A stretch of DNA of 25,000 nt, taken from Theodoxus fluviatilis. Its lineage: Eukaryota; Mollusca; Gastropoda; Cycloneritida; Neritidae. Every line of letters starts with the position of its first letter. Positions within the stretch are counted from its first letter, which is position 1. The position numbers and the translations under genes were made by a program. Of this stretch, positions 19,490-25,000 are shown piece after piece. The stretch lies in contig JAWQFJ010025392.1 of NCBI GenBank assembly GCA_034096865.1, positions 1-25,000 on the forward strand. Reading direction: 5' to 3'. Under the pieces are notes generated by a model. The model made no database searches and was not told the DNA's origin. It saw only the letters and a list, made by a program, of their open reading frames with translations.

Positions 19490-20377
19490 TATCGTTAAAC
19501 GTTGTCACCAAAGAATGTACCTATTGAGAAAACTGAAATCATTTTCTGTCGACACGAAAATCCTCTGCTTGTTTTATCAGTCCTTTATTGAAAGTTTGTT
19601 GACTTTTTTTGTTTGTTGGTTGGTTCAACAGCTTTATCGTTAAGGATAGAAACAGTTTAAATGCTATTGTCAACGTCTATTCCAAGATCATTGGAGTAAA
19701 GCAGAGAGACCTTTCCTCTTTCTGTGATCAGCAAATTTTGAAGAAAGCGGTGAGAATTTTGGAAGTTCCGGACCACTGTCTGAGGAGAGAGTTCTCTTTG
19801 CTTCCATCTAGACGCCGATACTCCGTGCCTCCCTTTAAAGGGAACCGAGGTTCTAAATCTTTTATTCCATATGCCGTCAGACTTTTGAACAGTTAGTTAG
19901 ATGTGTTGTTCTTGTTGTTTTGTTGTTTTTGCTGTGGTCTTAGGTTTAGTTGGTACTGTTGCTTTGGATTTTCGCCCACATGTGTTGGGTGGATTGTTTC
20001 CCTTTACATTTTTTCTTTTCTGACATTTTCGCTGGTCTGTGGTGCTTGTGGTGATGATTGTGATGTGAGATGTTTTTGCTTGTTCTTGTGCATACTTGTT
20101 GGTGTTGGTGTTGCCTGTGATGTGCTGTGGAGGCTGAGGTTTGCGGGGAGTGTGTGTGCGTGCGCGAGTGCTGTTTCTTTTTATATGTATTAATCCCATC
20201 ACATTATTTTTATGTATTCTTCTATTATGATTATTTGATTATTTTATTGCTGCATCATAAAGTGTACTTGAATTGCCTGTTGTGGGACAAATAAAGTTGT
20301 ATTGTATTGTATTGTATTGTATTGTATTGTATTGTATTGTATTGTATTGTATTGTATTGTATTGTATTGTATTGTAT
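19490..20377 (+). mobile_element. 5'-truncated LINE 3' end (Rex1/CR1-like) with (ATTGT)n tail
   Basis: The plus strand encodes the last ~130 residues of a LINE reverse transcriptase (about 19500-19896): QRMYLLRKLKSF, LFYQSFIESLLTF, CWFNSFIVKDRNSL, VYSKIIGVKQRDL, EFSLLPSRRRYSVP and SFIPYAVRLLNS before the stop. One frameshift in a T run near 19605 splits it. About 400 bases of T- and G-rich 3' untranslated sequence follow, then AATAAA (about 20290) and an ATTGT tandem (20297-20377). Rex1 and CR1 relatives end in short tandem repeats made during target-primed reverse transcription, so the tail marks the true 3' end. The catalytic palm is missing, making it a typical dead-on-arrival copy. Confidence 0.88.
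20297..20377 (+). repeat. (ATTGT)n pentanucleotide tail
   Basis: About 16 perfect ATTGT units immediately after a GACAAATAAAGTTGT 3' end. The purity suggests that it was generated at insertion or has expanded recently. Confidence 0.96.
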
Positions 20378-21225
20378 GTCAGTTTAACGAGGGTTACGAA
20401 CGAACTATGCAAAATCGCACATTGCAGAGCCCAATAAAATCGGACACACCTGTAGTGTGCCCTCACTGCTACAGGTTCTGTGCATCTGTCCTCTAAGCAT
20501 GTAAGAATGTCCATGTAAGAACTCAGTCATAACGTGCATTGGGAGTAAAAAAAGGTACCAGTTGTACATCAAAACCACATACAGAGCTATCAACTCTTGG
20601 CCCAGACTTTGCAAAATGACACATCATGGGCAAGCTAAGCAAGCCTATGCCACGCTTTATCAGTCTAACGTCAATAACAGTAGAAACTGGACGTGTTTCG
20701 TAAGGAATACTTTGTCCGGGCCAGGTTTTTGCCTGCATTTGGATGAACAGAGGAGTAAATAACAACGTGCTATTATTGAAAAGCCTAAAAAACATTTGCA
20801 AGATTGCTTTTGTAAGATTAAGAATGAAAAAACCCCACCTGAAAGCGAAATATACGCACTGTAGATCTACTTTCCTTCACGATCTCCATGTGGAATGCGG
20901 ATAAGAGCAGACCCGTCACTGCAGCTTGAAAGCGTTTTAAGCAATCGACCAGAGACCCCAACGTACTCTGACGTAGTTGGGCACTAAAAGAACTGCTCAA
21001 CTATTTTGACCTCACAACACTGTCATCAGAAGCACTAGGACTTCGTCGGCCTCGCGTCATCACAAAGATGAGAGATCACGTTTATTTTTCCTCAAGAAAC
21101 TCGCTTCAAAGGAGAAATGTTTTACAAGAGCCATACTTGTAAAATAGAGTGCTCTTCCGTTTTTTGCAAAAAGGTTAACGACGAAGAAAGGACACTTCTA
21201 TCCTTGTATGCAACTCTAACGACGA
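20378..21225. other. Unassigned sequence
   Basis: About 850 bases with overlapping short frames on both strands, none recognised. No repeat found. Confidence 0.45.
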
Positions 21226-21387
21226 AAACACACACACACACACACATATGTAAAACACACGCACGCACACAAATACACACACACACATGCACGCGTACAC
21301 ACACACATACGAACGCGTACACACACACAAACACACACACGCACGCACACAGACACGCGCGCGCGCGCACACACACACACACACAGA
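21226..21387 (+). repeat. (CA)n/(CG)n dinucleotide repeat
   Basis: CA repeats with CG steps and a pure CGCGCGCGCG run near 21356-21368. His-Thr and Cys-Val frames across it are artefacts. Confidence 0.94.
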
Positions 21388-21549
21388 GTAAAAAATCAAA
21401 TGAATAGCGGAGCCAACCAGAAAAAAGGGAAATGGTCGGTCTCCATTTGGCTCCCGTGGCTGACCGTGAGTTTTTACATACAGTGGAGTTGGCACATGAG
21501 AAAGCGAGCACGTCATCTTGACTGAAGACGTTCTTCTAGAGCAACGAGA

Positions 21550-21677
21550 AGGCTTCAGGTGGTTCTTCCCCAAGAGAGACACGCAACATCCAGCTCAGAG
21601 GGAGTCGCTATCATTGACAGCGACCGACTCCGGGGCGCCATTTTGGCGCTAGAAGAACCACTAGATTAGGCTTCAGG
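21550..21677. repeat. Compact nested-hairpin segment bounded by 10-bp direct repeats
   Basis: AGGCTTCAGG occurs at 21550-21559 and 21668-21677. Just inside, TGGTTCTTC (21560-21568) is the inverse of GAAGAACCA (21652-21660). Within, GGAGTCG (21601-21607) pairs with CGACTCC (21625-21631), GTCGCT (21604-21609) pairs with AGCGAC (21619-21624), and GCGCC-ATTTT-GGCGC (21635-21649) forms another stem. This could be a small MITE-like insertion or a structured RNA or DNA element. Seven extra bases (CTAGATT) separate the right inverted end from its direct repeat, which weakens a target-duplication reading. Confidence 0.45.
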
Positions 21678-21700
21678 CCTTCCCACTGTTGAACAGAAAT

Positions 21701-21985
21701 GGTTGACGGAATGCAAAATCCGCTGTTACTGCTACTGCTGCTACGCCCATGAGCGACTGAGATATTAGACTGCTGAATTTCCATGCAGCATAACAGATTC
21801 TGTTATCATTTAAAGCTGCAGAACATAAAAGCTGTCTAGAGTAAAACTGGGTGATGGAATGCAAAATCCACTGTTACTACTGCTGCGACCATGAGCAATT
21901 GGTATATTAGACTGCTGAGATTACAGCACAGCAGATTCTGTTAAAATATAAAGCTGAAGAACATAAAAGCTATGTAGAGTAAAAA
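21701..21985 (+). repeat. Two-copy tandem duplication, ~140-bp unit
   Basis: Unit 1 (21701-21848) and unit 2 (21849-21985) share GGAATGCAAAATCC, CTGTTACT, ATATTAGACTGCTGA, CAGATTCTGTTA, AAAGCTG, AGAACATAAAAGCT and TAGAGTAAAA in the same order. They differ by small indels and substitutions, so the duplication is old. Unit 1 carries an extra CTGCTGCTAC expansion. Confidence 0.85.
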
Positions 21986-22400
21986 CAATTCAGAGAACCT
22001 TCCAGTGATATACCTTCGTACTGAAGGCGATGTTTTTACAAGTGCATGTTTGCATTAGAGTATGGAGAGATCTTGCTGAGGATGAGAACATTACACGAAC
22101 ATGGGAACTCAGAGAAGCGTGGGCGGGCGATCCACCGCAATCACATTCCAATCACTGAGTACACGCGTTCGCTAAAACCCGAGAGACTCGTTGCCTAACA
22201 TCAACCATTGTGCGTTCACCGTGATGGCCTGGGTACAGTTGGATCATGCTCCCTCCAGGGACTGTGTGTGTGATTCTAGACGGCAGTCTCGAGCTTAGGC
22301 TCCTTTCAATGTTACCCTAGAACTGCAGAGCCTGATATAACCTCACGATCCCAACTCTCTGTGATATGAGTCGAGGCATTGTAGACTAGTCGTAAACGTA
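21986..22400. other. Unassigned sequence
   Basis: No gene, repeat or RNA is recognised in these ~415 bases. Confidence 0.5.
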
Positions 22401-22802
22401 ATGTTCAGTTCAGTTCAGTTCAGTCTATTAACCCTGAGATGGGTTGCTGAGGCACCACTGATGACTTTCGGACAATCTTCCTCCATCGATCTCTATCCTC
22501 TGTGGCTCGCTGTGAGTCAGCAAAGGTCAAGCCGGTCCACTCTTTGATATTGTCTTCCCACCTCTTTCTCTGCCTGCCTCTCCTTCTCCCACCTGGTACG
22601 GTACCTTGCAGGATGGTCTTGGCCAGCCCACTGCCTCTTGACACGTGACCGTACCACTTCAGCTTTCTGCTTTTCACGATTGTGAGCAGGTCTTCGTATT
22701 GTCCAATTGCTCTCCTGATCATGTTGCTGACTTCCTCATTCGTGACATGGTAATGTAGGCGCAGACTAAAGGATGATGTCCTGGATTATGCATACCGTCC
22801 CA
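22401..22802 (-). mobile_element. LINE ORF2 3' end, repeat D copy 1, with (TGAAC)n tail
   Basis: The minus strand encodes the last ~105 residues of a LINE ORF2: YHVTNEEVSNMIRRAIGQYEDLL, KSRKLKWYGHVSRGSG, KTILQGTVPGGRRRGRQRKRWEDN and KEWTGL, ending ISGLID at about 22420. This basic segment is a frequent C-terminus of invertebrate LINE reverse transcriptases. Just past the stop lies a run of about five TGAAC units (plus strand GTTCA, 22402-22425), a normal LINE 3' end. Positions 22436-22802 recur at 23592-23958 with four substitutions. Upstream coding similarity fades beyond about 22750. Confidence 0.85.
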
Positions 22803-23025
22803 TGAATACTGCCCTCATCATGAAAGAACCAATTACATACCATTGGATTTACCACACTATCTCAATGACCAATTCTTCATTTATAAGGTACTTTTCAATC
22901 GTCTTGTTCTCATTGAAGAACTACACAATATCATTTCACGCAAACAAAAGTTTTCTGGTCATTCCAATCACGCCCAATTTATTAAAACACTTATTTAGAT
23001 GAAGATGAAAGCCTTATTCATATTC

Positions 23026-23069
23026 ATCACCATCATCATCAGCAGCAGCATCATCATCACCATCATCAT

Positions 23070-23100
<31 letters not shown>

Positions 23101-23140
23101 AACAACAACAACAACGACAACAACAACAACAACAACATCC
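23026..23140 (+). repeat. Compound triplet repeat in X copy B
   Basis: ATC/CAT units interrupted by CAG groups, then CAG and CAA runs. More complex than the copy A tract, showing independent slippage. Confidence 0.92.
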
Positions 23141-23312
23141 TAAGGCGCGCGCATGTGTGCTTATAGTTTCCGCTGTCTGGTCTGTTACAAGGCTTTTTAC
23201 ACCCTAAATGAATTTGCACTAACAAGTATAAAGCAAGTCAAATATGTACATATAAAGTCAATGCTTTGCAATCCCCAGTGTTTTGTGGAACTTTCGATGA
23301 ATAAAATGACTG

Positions 23313-23315
<3 letters not shown>

Positions 23316-23390
<75 letters not shown>
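23316..23390 (+). repeat. (CA)n(TA)n microsatellite in X copy B
   Basis: About 17 CA units followed by about 20 TA units. The TA part is less than half the copy A length. Confidence 0.95.
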
Positions 23391-23392
<2 letters not shown>

Positions 23393-23591
23393 ACTGCTGA
23401 AGCCATACGCTGCATTTGAAAGTGATCGATATCGATTTTTAAAAATGAGTCCTGGAATTTAATCGCATCTTGCATAAATACCTGAATATTCAAAATGAGA
23501 ATTCACACTGACGTGCTTCAGGCAGCCAAAGGGAGAACATATTTTAGTTGAAGGAGATTGATGAGCTTTTTACTGTCAAAGCAGACTTCAA

Positions 23592-23958
23592 GAGATGGGT
23601 TGTTGAGGCACCACTGATGACTTTCGGACAATCTTCCTCCATCGATCTCTATCCTCTGTAGCTCGCTGTGAGTCAGCAAAGGTCAAGCCTGTCCACTCTT
23701 TGATATTGTCTTCCCACCTCTTTCTCTGCCTGCCTCTCCTTCTCCCACCTGGTGCGGTACCTTGCAGGATGGTCTTGGCCAGCCCACTGCCTCTTGACAC
23801 GTGACCGTACCACTTCAGCTTTCTGCTTTTCACGATTGTGAGCAGGTCTTCGTATTGTCCAATTGCTCTCCTGATCATGTTGCTGACTTCCTCATTCGTG
23901 ACATGGTAATGTAGGCGCAGACTAAAGGATGATGTCCTGGATTATGCATACCGTCCCA
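23592..23958 (-). mobile_element. LINE ORF2 C-terminal fragment, repeat D copy 2
   Basis: The same 367 bases as 22436-22802 with four substitutions and no indels, about 98.9% identity counted by eye. It encodes the same basic LINE tail from 23878 down to 23588, but the frame runs into X sequence and stops right after QQPIS. The (TGAAC)n tail present in copy 1 is missing, so this copy is a duplicate of part of D rather than a separate LINE insertion. Confidence 0.88.
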
Positions 23959-24415
23959 GATGACAGCCGATGTGTGCGATCCTTGGGCAGCAGAGGGAAA
24001 ATCTCATAGGTTATTCAGTACTCCGTTGTCCTATTGGAACAGGCAGTTTCCCATTATGGCCTGCTCTGGAGATCTGCACTCAAGCGTTGCTCTATGGTTG
24101 ACTCCATCGGCCTGATTGTGTGATGACAAAATGAGTGTTTGCGTGCAGCCGATTGTCACCCTGACTCCCTTTCCGTCCTGAATGCGCTGTAAACTTGGCC
24201 ATGTTAGCAAATCGACCGGCAGCGCTCCCCCTGCGTGCAAACTGGCGTGTGATATGTCTGACGGGAACAAACATGGTGAAGAAAACTGGGCCTGAATTGC
24301 AAATCCTTGTTCAGTCGCCTGCATTAGCTTGTCTTCATAAATGTTTATCATTATCAACACTCAGCGAGACATTTGATTTATGTCTGCTAATGCTCCCTTT
24401 ATTCTATTTCTAATC
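23959..24415. other. Unassigned sequence
   Basis: A 109-codon minus-strand frame (24031-24360) is present but not recognised, and its composition gives no sign of selection. No repeats seen. Confidence 0.4.
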
Positions 24416-24844
24416 ACACATTTACACAGACACACATACACACACGTGCACACACACATACACGCACACATGCACACACACATACACACATATGCACACG
24501 CACGCACACACACACGCACGAACACACGCACGCACGCACACACACATGCACGCACACACACATTCACACACACACAATCACACGCACATACACACATTCA
24601 TGCGCGCGCACACACACACACACACATGCACAAGCACACGCATGTACGCACGCACACGCATGCTCGCACACACACACACACATGCACACACGCACACACA
24701 TGCACAAACACACGCACGCACGCACACACACATACACACATGCACGCACACACACACACACACACACATGCACACACGCACACACATGCACGCACACACA
24801 CACACATGCACACACACACACACACACGCACGAACACACGTACG

Positions 24845-24901
<57 letters not shown>
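24416..24901 (+). repeat. Long (CA)n-rich block
   Basis: About 490 bases of CACA with CG, TA and TGCA interruptions, ending in a pure CA run (about 24850-24901). The many open frames on both strands (His-Thr, Cys-Val) are artefacts. The loose ~20-30-base higher-order pattern, such as ACACATGCACACACGCACACACATGC, suggests segmental duplication inside the repeat. Confidence 0.95.
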
Positions 24902-24903
<2 letters not shown>

Positions 24904-25000
24904 AAATTTACACTCTCCTTTACTCACTGCAGAATACCCTTCTAACCCTTCGTGCTACCGTCCTTGGAAACTTTTTTGTTTTGCCTCCCTGCTCTGTCTT

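Larger units (their letters stand above)
22800..23594 (+). repeat. Element X, copy B, inserted between two D repeats
   Basis: The second copy of the segment at 17754-18572, in the same orientation. Its left edge meets D copy 1 at a shared CCA (about 22800-22802) and its right edge meets D copy 2 at a shared GAG (23592-23594). The edges are the same as those of copy A, so X has defined ends in both places. Triplet (23026-23140) and CA/TA (23316-23390) tracts differ in length from copy A. Confidence 0.88.

Noticed and set aside
22436..23958. LTR retrotransposon with 367-bp LTRs
   Set aside because: D starts TG and ends CA, but it encodes a LINE ORF2 tail, no primer-binding site or polypurine tract is visible at the X edges, and the flanks show no matching 4-6 bp target duplication.
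24361..24945. Cys-Val and His-Thr repeat proteins on both strands
   Set aside because: They are simple translations of the CA-rich microsatellite. The same applies to frames at 12242-13008, 14108-14656 and 21117-21582.

Overview
The window looks like a repeat-dense stretch of an animal nuclear genome, most likely a lophotrochozoan such as a gastropod or bivalve. Three things suggest this: several decayed non-LTR retrotransposons (LINEs) of kinds common in marine invertebrates, very abundant microsatellites, and a single spliced exon resembling an opsin-type receptor with good splice sites. There are no bacterial operons, ribosome binding sites, rRNA or convincing tRNA genes. The species assignment is inference.

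Left part (1-3.4 kb). Two inverted arms (about 1185-1541 and 3018-3365) share a ~260 bp core with a GCGCATGCGC palindrome. They enclose a frame-broken THAP-like first exon (1566-1677) and a ~770 bp G/A-only tract (1978-2745). The right arm abuts the 3' end of a degenerate minus-strand LINE ORF2 (about 6680 down to 3285) whose endonuclease, reverse transcriptase and C-terminal parts are all recognisable but carry stops and frameshifts.

Middle (6.7-13 kb). Two promoter-like patches (6925-6980 and 8730-8800) flank an unrecognised GC-rich open segment (7992-8334). A second minus-strand LINE remnant (10624 down to 9066) keeps the ORF1 side of an element: a decayed 2A-like motif, a coiled coil and an RRM-like segment. 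Beyond it lie a (GA)n tract, 1.5 kb with nothing recognisable, and TG repeats.

Right of centre (13.6-17.1 kb). The only convincing host coding piece is the minus-strand exon 13879-14061, flanked by a consensus acceptor and donor and encoding transmembrane helix 1-2 sequence of a rhodopsin-family receptor. Around it are tetranucleotide, GT and C-rich repeats and a dispersed-repeat-like block at 16305-16640.

Right end (17.7-25 kb). A ~800 bp sequence X occurs twice in the same orientation (17754-18572 and 22800-23594). The second copy is sandwiched between two 367-bp direct repeats D (22436-22802 and 23592-23958) that differ at only four positions and encode the tail of a LINE ORF2. A Rex1/CR1-like LINE 3' end with an (ATTGT)n tail lies at 19490-20377. 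The window ends in about 490 bp of CA-rich repeat.

The genes do not form a pathway together: this is mostly intergenic or intronic DNA shaped by transposons. I see no convincing new molecular system. The D-X-D sandwich is the most unusual structure here.
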